This document shows, one piece after another, positions 39,078-48,185 of a stretch of DNA of 64,000 nt. The stretch is taken from positions 18,014,713 through 18,078,712 of the forward strand of contig NC_092574.1 in the NCBI RefSeq assembly GCF_037975245.1, written 5' to 3'. The notes beneath the pieces are model-generated. The model searched no databases. It was given only the letters and a program-made list of their open reading frames with translations, and was not told where the DNA came from. Numbering within the stretch: the first letter of the stretch is position 1; every line of letters starts with the position of its first letter. This stretch comes from Apostichopus japonicus. Lineage: Eukaryota; Echinodermata; Holothuroidea; Aspidochirotida; Stichopodidae. A program made the translations under genes and the position numbers.

Positions 39078-40319
39078 CAGGGACGTCGCTAGAGGGGGGG
39101 GGGGGTGTGGGGGGTGTCACACCCCCCAATCTTGGTAAAACTGACGATAGTTGGAAAATTGGAGTGCGACAGTCGGAATTTCCGACTGTCGCACTCTAAT
39201 TTTTCCGACTGTCGCACTCTAATTTTCATATAATCTTGTAATTTGTGAGTGACTTAAAATTTTCGGTCAAAATTGACCTTTAATCAGTCATATTTACCAC
39301 GTTTTCCTTGTCACATTGAGAAATTGTATCTCGCGATCCTTATACTCCACCATACAAAACTTCGTATGATTTTGAATACTCTAAAAAAATGCCTTATAGA
39401 ACTATTGTACATCGTATACAATTAAAACGCTCAATGCTAATCTACGGAAGCTTAAAAGTGCCATCAACATAAGAAAAACTTTGCCCCATTAGGTGAAATT
39501 TTTCAGTAAATTGTTAAGATTACAAGAATTGTTTAGATTACAAAAATGTTGGATTGCTCAGTTGCTTTAACTGAGCAATTGAAAAAATTTCTGCAAAATG
39601 TTTTATTGACAACTTACGGTACCTTATCTCGTCAAATGGACATTTTTGGCAATATGTTCAATTGTTCACTTCATTCCAACTGAGCAATTAAAATATTTTT
39701 TGGGCAAAATGTTTAATTGACAACTTATCGTATCTCGTCAACTCAACATTTTTCTGCAAAATTTTTAATTGTTCATTTCTTTCCAAATGCTCAGTTGGAA
39801 TGAAGTGAAAAATTGATTTGTTTTTCATGTGAGTGATAAATAGTCTCACCCCCTCCCCCCACCCTCAAGAAAATAATATTAAGCGCGCTAGGAAAAAGCA
39901 CTGTATTTTTTGGTAATTTCACTATGTCGTCGAATATAATTTGTTGAAAAATTGTTGTTTTCCTCATCTTTGTTACATTAACATAGCTTTTGTAGTTAGT
40001 AGTCTATGTAGCCTATCAAGCAGATAACTTATACTCAGTTGCTTACTCGCTTAACCAGAGTGATTAATAAGTTTGTGAAGTGAGGGCAAGTGGTACAACA
40101 GTACCGAAAAAAAGTTCGGAACAAAAGTGCAATCGCGAAAAATAGGGTTTCTGACTGACACTGGCCGTATCGTCGACGAGTAGTGCTGGGCGGGGGGGGG
40201 GGGAGTGGGGGGGGTACAAGGCAGCAGTCTAAATTTTCTGGCTCCAAAACCCATTCAGTTGGAATTTCAGCCACTACACCCCCCCCCCCCCCAATCATCA
40301 GGCCTTAGCTACGTCCGTG
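39078..40319. mobile_element. hAT-type DNA transposon, non-autonomous, 1242 bp
   Basis: The left end is CAGGGACGTCGCTAGAGG and the right end, reversed, CACGGACGTAGCTAAGG: imperfect terminal inverted repeats followed inward by G-runs of nine or more. The flanks are ATGGGTGT (39,070-39,077) and ATGGGAGT (40,320-40,327), an 8-bp target duplication with one mismatch. No transposase is encoded. Inside are a perfect hairpin (39,162-39,196) and a set of roughly 125-bp repeats with TGAGCAATT and TCTGCAAAATG (39,550-39,810). Confidence 0.82.
39162..39196. repeat. Perfect 17-bp hairpin inside the hAT element
   Basis: GAGTGCGACAGTCGGAA and TTCCGACTGTCGCACTC are separated by one base. A further direct copy of the right arm follows at 39,203-39,219. 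The arms are intact while the host element's ends have diverged. Confidence 0.95.
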
Positions 40320-41070
40320 ATGGGAGTGCGAAGGGGTATATTTTCAGACAGTGCTGTTTTGAAGCACAAAAATAATTGCAGAAAAGGGGATTGCGAAAAT
40401 TTGGGAATTCATTTCCTTCATTCTCTGTTAATTAGGCTTGCATTTTACCAATTTATTAGAGGAACTTAACCACATTTCTCCTACCTCAATTCCTACTCCT
40501 CTCAGCGTGTTGTTCGAATAATATGAATTTGATACCGTACAAACAATTCCAATGAGTGTAAAGTGCAATTTCATTTCAGGATGTTTTCGATCACATTTTC
40601 TGTGAAACACCAGCAGATGGCGAAACTAGATGTACTAGTGATATCACCCTTACCTGGCAAAATTAGGCTCAGGGGGAGGGAGCAAAGAGCAAGCTTCACT
40701 TTTTTTGGATTGACTTCTGGGGTTGCGACACCCCGCCGTAAATAATTAATAGCTACATTTTTATTGTCTTTCTTTTCTAAAGTATACACGGAAAATAAAG
40801 GTATTAACATCTTAAGTCTGTCACTCTTAACAGAGTTACGTATTCTCATGATGAGCGAACAAACAAAAATAATAATAGAAATACCTAACACAAATTCCAT
40901 ACGTGTTGTTCTGTAAGCCTGTCCCGGAATGGTCGGCAAATAGCAACAGCTTCCCTGTCGATATCACTTTCACCAGTAAAGGATTTTCACATAGCATACA
41001 AGTACGTTAATGTTCTCCTGTAGAGTCTGAGGGCTTGACAACGGACAGACTGGGAACACAAAACACAGAA
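40320..41070. other. Unassigned sequence right of the hAT element
   Basis: Short frames on both strands only; none shows splice context or a recognisable family. The right end leads into the U2-related unit. Confidence 0.5.
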
Positions 41071-41074
41071 ATAC

Positions 41075-41262
41075 TTTTTAAGAAAAAGTCACCCAGGAAA
41101 GAACCTGGGCACGAAAACCAAACTACCAAACGACTGATCCGCTCTCAGCCCCAGTCCCCTTGCATCGGGACTGTGACTGTGTGATCATCGTCAGGTGTGC
41201 ATCACCATTCCCGAAGGGAACAGATACTACACATGATCTTAGCCAAAAGGCCGAGAAGCGAT
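41075..41262 (-). ncRNA. U2 snRNA 5' end fused to an unrelated body (U2-headed repeat or pseudogene)
   Basis: On the minus strand, 41,262-41,218 reads ATCGCTTCTCGGCC, TTTTGGCTAAGATCATG and TGTAGTATCTGTTC. This matches U2 snRNA nucleotides 1-45 with about one change and includes the branch-site-pairing GUAGUA. After that the sequence leaves U2: a CCCTTCGGG mini-hairpin, then the body GAGAGCGGATCAGTCG and a CCCAGG/CCTGGG hairpin followed by GGTGACTTTTT. The stem IIa/IIb, Sm-site and 3' loop regions of U2 are not present. The total of about 188 nt equals a normal U2 length, perhaps by chance. It is unlikely to work as a spliceosomal U2. A U2-headed SINE or a U2 copy altered by a retrotransposon are alternatives. 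Confidence 0.7.
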
Positions 41263-41865
41263 AATAAGAAAATACATGTGCACACTCTGAGGGTCTGGGA
41301 GGGTCTGCCTTGCTTCTTTATTTATAATCTTCCTAGCTATAGCTAGACGGCTTGTCTAGCTATTTACATAACATAAATGCATTAGAACAATATACCATTG
41401 ATAGAACTGAATTGATGAACTGAATACAGTACTATGTCCACCTTGTATACATATGTAAACTGGCACACAAACTGCTCATACATAACAGGCCCAGTGCAGC
41501 CGCATAAGTAATTAGCTATCTCTACACTCTAACTTGGGCAGGTAAAATTTGGCATGAATAGTATTGCATCTAGTTTTACTTAACATTCTACTGGCAGAGG
41601 GGTTGAAAGAGCCTTGTCCTTTGTTTCTCATGATATCATTTTGAATTCCGTCCAGAAAATTTCAAACATTGAACTTTTCTCAAATATGTTAAGCGGCTGA
41701 AAATTAACCTTTGTTTGAAACATTGTATCACTTGAATGCGGCCGAATGGCAGGTGTACGTACGTATCCGCAAAAGAATAACCAGCAGATTTGTAATGGCA
41801 TTATCCTTTACTGAGGTTTGCTTTGGAAACGGGTCGTAGTTACAAAGTAGATCGACGACTGTTTA
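41263..41865. other. Unassigned sequence upstream of the U2-related unit
   Basis: If the U2-headed unit were a gene, its promoter would lie at the left of this span. I saw no proximal sequence element I could name. A short palindrome CTAGCTATAGCTAG lies near 41,332. Nothing coding was seen. Confidence 0.45.
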
Positions 41866-41869
41866 GGAT

Positions 41870-42680
41870 AGTATAACACCTGTTTAGGGTAGTAGCACCA
41901 CCTGTTTAGGGTAGTAGCACCGGCCTCTTTAGGGTAGTAGTACCTCCCATAGGCGTAGGAGGCGGGGGGCTGGGGGGCTGCAGCCCCCCCCCAACCAAAA
42001 ATTTTTGTGAAAATTCGGTCAATATGCTGAGAATTTTTCGGGCACCTACTGAAAGAAGAAAGAATTGCAATGTGTTTTCAATGGTTAAACTTATATTATT
42101 ATGATCATTATTATTGTAACGACTTCCCCAATAATTGTAACCAATGTGGAAGGGTAATAAGAAGGAAAATGATTGTATTTTATTGGCATGTGATGTAATT
42201 ATGCCTATATGATATGCACATTAACATGTTGAACGCGCGCGAAGCGCGCGAAAAATTGTGGTAATATTTTTCGGGCAAGTCGTTACAGACCCCCCCCCCC
42301 CAATCAAATTAGGCTCCTACGCCTATGGTACCTCCTGTTTAGGGTAGTAGTACCTCCTGTTTAGGATAGCACCTCCTGTTTAGAGTAGTAGCACTCCTGT
42401 TTAGGATAGTATAGCACTTCCTGTTTTGGGTAGCAACGCCAACTGGGGTCCTTTTGGCGTTCCATAATTAGCACCTTCCCGTTATGGGTAGTAGCGTCAC
42501 TAATTTACAGTAGCATCGCCGCTTGCTTGGAAAAAAAAGTCGCAATTTAAGGACGTTAATATTAACAATTTCGAAGAAGCAATAAACCTTGCGTAAGATC
42601 GTGATACGTGGTAGTAGCACCTCCTATTTAGGGTAGCAACGCCACCTGTGGTCCCTTTGGCGTTCCATACTATCCGACAT
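41870..42680. repeat. 22-bp GTTTAGGGTAGTAGCACC minisatellite, second array
   Basis: Units run at 41,870-41,947, 42,328-42,445 and 42,600-42,660 around inserted or variant segments. The segment with GGCGTTCCATAATTAGCACC matches the variant segment at about 33,985-34,015 in the first array. The array is interrupted by a MITE and overlaps one arm of an inverted repeat. Confidence 0.85.
41948..42327. mobile_element. hAT-type MITE, 380 bp, perfect 8-bp target duplication
   Basis: The left terminus is CATAGGCGTAGGAG and the right is its exact inverted complement. The flanks are GTACCTCC at 41,940-41,947 and again at 42,328-42,335. The element sits inside a minisatellite unit, so removing it and one duplication restores a GTACCTCCTGTTTAGGG unit. 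Subterminal C and G runs and an internal GCGCGCGAAGCGCGC palindrome are present. No coding capacity. Confidence 0.93.
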
Positions 42681-42775
42681 GTTCAGTGACTAACCTCCGC
42701 CACGTATCAAGATCTTGCGCAAGGTTTATTGCTTCCTCGAAATTGTTAATGTTAACGTCCTTAAATTGCGACTTT
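42538..42775. repeat. Inverted repeat of a LINE 3' segment, 75-bp arms
   Basis: The left arm (42,538-42,611) and right arm (42,700-42,775) are inverted copies with few changes, sharing GTCGCAATTTAAGGACGTTAA and GAAGCAATAAACCTTGCG. The right arm belongs to the LINE fragment at 42,690-43,051. The left arm is a stray copy in opposite orientation, joined to minisatellite. Confidence 0.85.
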
Positions 42776-43051
42776 ATTTTTCCAATCAAGGTATTCACGG
42801 GCCTTCCTACTGGTTTAGCATATGTCTCAATGCTTCTCTTAAAGCAAACTTTGCTGGAGCGTCCTTCTGGAGTCTTGCTACATGACCGAAAAATCTCAAT
42901 CTTCTATGTGCGACTATGGATGAACAAGGTGTTTGGTTGGTTTCATTGTAAAGCTCATCGTTTGATAACCTAATGTTATTGGTTCATCTAATGTTGAGAA
43001 TATTACGAACTAGTCTCCTTTGAAAATTTTACGATCAAGATCCCTCGTTGT
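42690..43051 (-). pseudogene. LINE C-terminal fragment, 3' half of a copy split by the copia element
   Basis: Read on the minus strand with frameshifts, this shows the pattern after LINE reverse transcriptase: ILNIRWTNNIRLSNDELYN, RRLRFFGHVARLQKDAP, then a C-terminal helix-rich piece. The part just before it, ending CELWGTT, lies at 47,600-47,825 on the far side of the copia element. The copy has stops and frameshifts and is dead. Confidence 0.8.
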
Positions 43052-43216
43052 TGTTGGATCTGCCATCGTTGTATTGAAAGTGCGGTGATTTTAATGGCTT
43101 TAGAAGCGACATAAGAGACAACATTTCTACGAGGGAATGGTGTAACGAACTCGTGTGTATTTACAACGTTAATATCATAACAAAAAAACACGTGACTTGG
43201 GAGCACACAACTAACA
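43052..43216 (-). repeat. 3' LTR of the copia element
   Basis: 165 bp, identical by eye to the 5' LTR. Because the LTR carries the ORF start codon near its 3' border, this copy also holds an ATG, from which a short frame runs into flanking DNA and stops after 18 codons. Confidence 0.95.
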
Positions 43217-43321
43217 CCCCCACTTGCTCTCATAATAATAAACATCCTTGTATGAAAATTACTTTAAAGCAATATGCATATTGTAACTTCTTGTGTTCAG
43301 AGTGTTCAAATGTTAAATACA

Positions 43322-46300
43322 TCAGTTACCAAACAGGAATCGCTTGAACTTGTTGATCTTTGATTTTGTTGCTGGTTTTGTAAAAATATCTGCAACCATA
43401 TCCTCTGTTGGGCAATATGTAATGTTAACCTTATCCTCATTGACCATTGTACGAATAAAATGGTACTTGACATCAATGTGTTTTGATCTTTGTCGGTGAA
43501 CAGGATCTTTACTCAATGAAATAGCACCCTGGTTATCTTCAAAAATATTAGTACAGTGATAAATTTTCTTGTCCATACCATTCAACAACTGAGTTAAGTA
43601 CAAACTTTCTTGTGTTGTAGCTGCCAATGCCATGTATTCAGCCTCACAAGTGGATAATGCAACTGTTGGTTGCTTCTTAGATTTCCATGAAACGAGTGGA
43701 CCATCCCCGGTCAAACTAAAACAATAACCAGTTGTACTTCTTCTGTCCTCCACTGAAGATGCCCAATCTGAATCACTGTAAGCAAGTAACCTTAAGGGTT
43801 GACTTGATTTCTTGAAGCATAATTTGTGATCAATTGTACCTTTTAGATACCTAAGAACATGTTTGGCAGTATTCATGTTCTCTGCTTTAGGTTCTGACAA
43901 ATGCTGTGACAATCTACTTACCACCCAACTTAGGTCTGGTCTAGTGCATGTCATGGCATAAATCAAACTACCAACTATTTCACGGTAATTCTTTGGATCA
44001 ACAGCTTCACTACTGTTATATTCCAATTTCTGTTCACATGGAATGGATCTGGGCTTACAGTTTACCATTCCAAATCTTTCTAGCATTTTGCTGATATATT
44101 TGTCCTGGCTCATCTTGATTTCTCCCTCGTTTTGCTCAAAATGGATTCCAAGAAAATATGATATCTTACCCAAATCTTTCATTCTAAATTTCTTCTGCAT
44201 AACTTCCTTGAACTGATTTAGCAAGTGTGTGTCACTAGCTGCCAAAATCAGATCATCAACCCAAATAATGACTATGATCATGTCATTTTTAATCTGCTTC
44301 TTGTAGACACAATGATCTGATGAATTTTGAACAAAATCATTTTCAACAAGGTACTCATGTAATACTTTATTCCAATTTCTACCTGACTGTTTCAACCCAT
44401 AGAGTGATTTCTTTAACTTATAAACCAACTTTTCTCCTGTGTCTGATAAAACTTCAAAGCCTTCTGGTTGCTCTAAATAGATTTCTTCAGCAATAGGAGC
44501 ATGCAGGTAAGCAGTTTTGACATCCATCTGATGAACAATCAGATCATTTTGCACTACCAGTTGCATTAAAATCCTAATTGATGTGATATTAGCTGTCGGG
44601 GCAAATGTTTCTTTGTAATCTATCCCCTTCACCTGATTGTAACCCTTGGCGACATATCTTGCCTTAAATCTCCTTGTACCTTCAAAATCCTCTTTAATTG
44701 CATACACCCATTTTCCCCCTACTGGATGTTTACCTTCAGGTAAAGTTGTTATCTCAAATGTATCATTCTCCCTTAATGAATTTAGCTCTTCTTCCATGGC
44801 ATTTTTCCATATTGATATATAAGGTGAATTTACTGCTTCCTTGTACGTTTGGGGAATTCCACATACTTTATAACAGTAATCAATACCAGTCATAATAGAA
44901 TCTCCATCTTCAACATGTGATACATACTCATCTAAGTATTTGGGAGATTTTCTCTCCCTCTTGGGGTAGTAACGTCCTTGACTTACATCACCCTTAATTC
45001 TTTCACTGTGGTTTTCCTCTGAACCACTTTCCTTTAAACTTTCTCTTGTTATTTCTCTTTGAGACACATTTGTCTTACTTCCATTATTGTTTTCAGGAAC
45101 ATGAACATCACCACTAGACTCCCCACATGTGTATTGTTGAGGAAACAACTCAACTTCATCATCCAATACATCAGTTTGGGTTTGTTTCTCAATACCTCTT
45201 TTCTTACAGAACTTGACCAGCCTGTTTTTAGACACCTTTCCACTGTTTGCATGATACACTAGGTATGCAGGACTATTCTTGTCATACCCAACAAAAATTC
45301 CTTTCTCACACCTAGAATCTAGTTTCTTTGGGTCGTGCTTATACGCATAACACTCTGATCCAAATATCCCCATTTTGGATAGATCAGGTTGGTTCCCTGT
45401 TAACATGTGATAAGGGGTTTGCTTAATGCGGTTGTTGAAACATCTGTTTCTAATATGGGCAGCTGTTTGGACTGCGTATGTCCACAAGAACTTGGGCAAA
45501 CCCTTGTCTATCAATAGACACCTCCCCATTTCAAAAAGAGTTCTCCACTGCCTTTCAGCGGTACCATTTTGGTGGGGAGAGTACGGTGAAGAGGTTTCAT
45601 GCCTTATGCCCATTTTCCTTAGTACTGACTCAAAAGCATTTCCTGTGAATTCTGAACCATTGTCAGACCTGATACACTTTACTTTGCCATAAGGTGCACA
45701 ATCTGCCAAAAACTTTTCCAATACTAATGCAGTGTCACCCTTGTTTCTAATGAAATAAACAAATATGGCTCCTGAATAATCATCGGTGAATGTTGCTGCA
45801 TATTTGAACCCATCCTTAGCTACAGGGTTAATAGGTCCTGCTAGGTCTGTGTGAACCAACTCTAGGGGTGTGGTGGCCTTAGCATCTAGTTTTCTACTCC
45901 TACTGTTTACAAATTTTCCTTGAGTGCATGTGTCACAATTAAATGTTGACTTATCAACTTCACCTTTAATTTTCATACCTTTGACTACATCTTGTAATTT
46001 AAGAATATCTTCCAAATTACAGTGTCCTAAGATTTCATGCCATGTATGAACATCATATACAGCGTTAACTCTGTCACCTACTATTTCTTCGTCCACAACG
46101 TTCAGGTAGTACAATCTTCCTTGTTCTTTAATGTTGAACGTAGTACCATCTTTGTGGGTAAGTATGTTGCATCCTTGCTTGAAGGTCACTGTGGCTCCAT
46201 TGTTGGTGGCAGCTTTAACAGAAAACATGTCCTGTGGGTAGGAAGGGATATACAGTGCCGCTTCCAGCATAGATTCCACATTCTTGCCTTCTGTACTTAG

Positions 46301-47449
46301 CAAGGTAACTTGAGCGTTTCCACGTTTTAGCGCTACATTATTTTCTCTTGTCCCATCAGCTAGCTCCATGTAGTGGTTTTCTGGATGGAATGTATTGTCA
46401 AAAGAAACAAATTTTGATAGATCTGTGATTATATGTGATGTAGCTCCACAATCTACCATTAAGGTTCCTGGCCCTCCTCTTTGACGTATGTTGCTTGTAT
46501 TGTTGCCAGCCTTGAATGAGAATGTGTGATCTTCTTCTCTAGTTTCGGTCTGTTCCGCTGTTTGCTTTGCCTTGTCCTTGCGATTATGTCTTCTGCAAGT
46601 TTCATCACTGTGTGTGGAACTGTTATGGTAATTACACCATCTTGGCAATTTGGTTTGAGACTTGTTACTTGTTTGAAGCTTATACGGGCACAATCTAGCA
46701 ATATGTCCCTCATTTCCACACTGATAACATGTAAGTCTCCCTTTAATTCTTCTACTTCCAGTGGGTACTGTACCTGTACTTCCTGCCTTCATGACGTTGT
46801 CAGATTTGTCATGCGACTCGACTCGGAATTTCTCAGTCTCCTCAAAACTTCTCAATTTGCTTTTGAATTTGGTAAAAGTAATCTCATCGTTGCTCTGTGT
46901 GATGTGAATAGCAAAGGGTTTGAAAGAGTCTGGCAATCCTTTTAAAATCATTGCTATCAATAACCCATCACTTAGGGTCTCTTTTGCATTACGTAGGGCT
47001 GTGATGGCTTTTTCTGCCCTAATTATGTAATCAGTAATGCTCTCGTTTGGTCCTTTCTTGAGAGATGTTAGCTCAGTATACAGCGTAATGATACGGGGCT
47101 TTCCCTGGTTCGAGTAATGTTCTCTCAGTATCTTTAGGGCTTTCCTTCCATCATCGGCAGCATCTCTCATTACCAACGACAGGCTTTTATCATCTAAAAA
47201 CTGTATCAGTTCAGCATAGCATTCTTCGTTCTTACCTACGACATCATTAACGTTAGGCTGTCCACTGCCAGCCTCACCTTCGGGCGGTACGTCTAGACCT
47301 AGTATGGTATCTTTCAGTTTCATCATACGTAGATGTCCGAGAAATTTCGTTTCCCACAATTCGTATTCATTTTCGTCCCCGTTGAAGCAAAGTCTCTGCC
47401 ATCGACTTCCTGGATCACGCCTGGGCCCATAACCTGTTGGATCTGCCAT
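43322..47449 (-). CDS. Copia Gag-Pol polyprotein (1375 aa)
   Basis: A single uninterrupted frame encodes capsid and enzymes of the retrotransposon. In order: a Gag region (about 20-215), a CCHC zinc knuckle C241-C244-H249-C254, aspartic protease DCGATSH (D333), the GAG-pre-integrase zinc region (about 465-512), an integrase core with D535, D596 and E632 (35-residue spacing between the last two), reverse transcriptase (about 900-1120) with WVDD at 1063-1066, and RNase H (about 1222-1350) with the SDSDW and CEAEYMALA motifs. The order integrase then reverse transcriptase defines Ty1/copia. There is no frameshift between Gag and Pol. The first five codons lie within the 5' LTR and the next five are the primer site, so the start is constrained; no other early methionine fits better. 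Confidence 0.96.
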   Translation of the reverse strand: MADPTGYGPRRDPGSRWQRLCFNGDENEYELWETKFLGHLRMMKLKDTILGLDVPPEGEAGSGQPNVNDVVGKNEECYAELIQFLDDKSLSLVMRDAADDGRKALKILREHYSNQGKPRIITLYTELTSLKKGPNESITDYIIRAEKAITALRNAKETLSDGLLIAMILKGLPDSFKPFAIHITQSNDEITFTKFKSKLRSFEETEKFRVESHDKSDNVMKAGSTGTVPTGSRRIKGRLTCYQCGNEGHIARLCPYKLQTSNKSQTKLPRWCNYHNSSTHSDETCRRHNRKDKAKQTAEQTETREEDHTFSFKAGNNTSNIRQRGGPGTLMVDCGATSHIITDLSKFVSFDNTFHPENHYMELADGTRENNVALKRGNAQVTLLSTEGKNVESMLEAALYIPSYPQDMFSVKAATNNGATVTFKQGCNILTHKDGTTFNIKEQGRLYYLNVVDEEIVGDRVNAVYDVHTWHEILGHCNLEDILKLQDVVKGMKIKGEVDKSTFNCDTCTQGKFVNSRSRKLDAKATTPLELVHTDLAGPINPVAKDGFKYAATFTDDYSGAIFVYFIRNKGDTALVLEKFLADCAPYGKVKCIRSDNGSEFTGNAFESVLRKMGIRHETSSPYSPHQNGTAERQWRTLFEMGRCLLIDKGLPKFLWTYAVQTAAHIRNRCFNNRIKQTPYHMLTGNQPDLSKMGIFGSECYAYKHDPKKLDSRCEKGIFVGYDKNSPAYLVYHANSGKVSKNRLVKFCKKRGIEKQTQTDVLDDEVELFPQQYTCGESSGDVHVPENNNGSKTNVSQREITRESLKESGSEENHSERIKGDVSQGRYYPKRERKSPKYLDEYVSHVEDGDSIMTGIDYCYKVCGIPQTYKEAVNSPYISIWKNAMEEELNSLRENDTFEITTLPEGKHPVGGKWVYAIKEDFEGTRRFKARYVAKGYNQVKGIDYKETFAPTANITSIRILMQLVVQNDLIVHQMDVKTAYLHAPIAEEIYLEQPEGFEVLSDTGEKLVYKLKKSLYGLKQSGRNWNKVLHEYLVENDFVQNSSDHCVYKKQIKNDMIIVIIWVDDLILAASDTHLLNQFKEVMQKKFRMKDLGKISYFLGIHFEQNEGEIKMSQDKYISKMLERFGMVNCKPRSIPCEQKLEYNSSEAVDPKNYREIVGSLIYAMTCTRPDLSWVVSRLSQHLSEPKAENMNTAKHVLRYLKGTIDHKLCFKKSSQPLRLLAYSDSDWASSVEDRRSTTGYCFSLTGDGPLVSWKSKKQPTVALSTCEAEYMALAATTQESLYLTQLLNGMDKKIYHCTNIFEDNQGAISLSKDPVHRQRSKHIDVKYHFIRTMVNEDKVNITYCPTEDMVADIFTKPATKSKINKFKRFLFGN
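47420..47434 (-). promoter_or_regulatory. Primer-binding site matching the initiator tRNA-Met anticodon arm
   Basis: Immediately after the 5' LTR the minus strand reads GGTTATGGGCCCAG, the exact complement of CTGGGCCCATAACC, the anticodon stem-loop of metazoan initiator tRNA-Met. Drosophila copia primes from a half-molecule of this tRNA in the same way. Unusually the site also codes for Gly-Tyr-Gly-Pro of the polyprotein. Confidence 0.85.
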
Positions 47450-47599
47450 CGTTGTATTGAAAGTGCGGTGATTTTAATGGCTTTAGAAGCGACATAAGAG
47501 ACAACATTTCTACGAGGGAATGGTGTAACGAACTCGTGTGTATTTACAACGTTAATATCATAACAAAAAAACACGTGACTTGGGAGCACACAACTAACA
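47435..47599 (-). repeat. 5' LTR of the copia element
   Basis: 165 bp with the transcription start for the element expected inside. The last 15 bases include the ATG of the polyprotein. The TTGTTATGATATTAACG stretch is a possible AT-rich core promoter element, but this is a guess. Confidence 0.95.
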
Positions 47600-47825
47600 G
47601 TTGTGCCCCACAGTTCGCAATTGTACAAAAATATACTCTTTAATAAAGCCTCGAAAATCCTAAGCTATATGTTTCGGCTTATGTTTTTGCTTTTGAAAAT
47701 ACTTGACAGTGAGTTGAAAGCACCGTTGGTTATACCAATTCTTCGATTAATATCCTCTTCGGTCCCCAGCAAGCTTCCAACATATTTACACTTCTTCCGT
47801 CCATCAAGAAAATTGTATCCATGGG
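47600..47825 (-). pseudogene. LINE fragment, 5' half of the copy split by copia
   Basis: The minus-strand reading shows KYVGSLLGTEEDINRRIG and LRIFEALLKSIFLYNCELW, the thumb-like region that follows reverse transcriptase in many LINEs. Its continuation is at 42,690-43,051. A stop codon interrupts it. Confidence 0.8.
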
Positions 47826-47894
47826 AAGGCTATTGTACGGAAGAGTATGAAAGACATGTGTTTGACGACTACGTGACTTACCTCCTCACCTCAC

Positions 47895-48185
47895 CTATCC
47901 CGGAGTCTGGTAGACCGTAGGGGCGCCACAGATGCCCTCCCAACTATTTCTTTCCACTTCTTCCTGTCCTCGGCCTCTCGAAGGGCATCAGGCAGTTTGA
48001 TACCCGTTCACTCTAGGATGTTGTCCTCCCATCATTTCCTCTGTCTGCCTCTCCTTCTTCCTCCCGGTACCGTGCCCTGCAGGATCGTCTTAACCAGTCC
48101 TATAGATCTTGTGACATGGCCATACCATCTCAATTTGCGTTTTTTCACAATGGTGAGGAGGTCATCGTGACTTACACACATAGCA
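47895..48185 (-). pseudogene. Second LINE C-terminal fragment
   Basis: The minus strand reads KRKLRWYGHVTRSIGLVK, GGRRRGRQRK and REAEDRKKWKEIVGRAS, the C-terminal region found in many RTE-like and related LINE polyproteins, with at least two stop codons. It is a different family from the split LINE next to it. Truncated upstream. Confidence 0.75.

Larger units (their letters stand above)
43052..47599 (-). mobile_element. Full-length copia (Ty1/copia) LTR retrotransposon, apparently intact
   Basis: Two 165-bp LTRs, 43,052-43,216 and 47,435-47,599, read as identical and have TGTTAG...CAACA ends. The flanks are the 5-bp target duplication GTTGT (43,047-43,051 and 47,600-47,604). On the minus strand the 5' LTR is the right-hand one. 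A primer-binding site GGTTATGGGCCCAG starts at the first base after it (47,434). A purine tract AAGTGGGGG abuts the 3' LTR (43,217-43,225). One ORF fills the interior. Identical LTRs and an open ORF mean a recent insertion. Confidence 0.97.

Noticed and set aside
41075-41262. Functional U2 snRNA gene
   Set aside because: Only nucleotides 1-45 match U2; the Sm site and later stem-loops are absent.
46526-46945. 139-codon plus-strand frame
   Set aside because: It is the antisense shadow of the copia Gag region.
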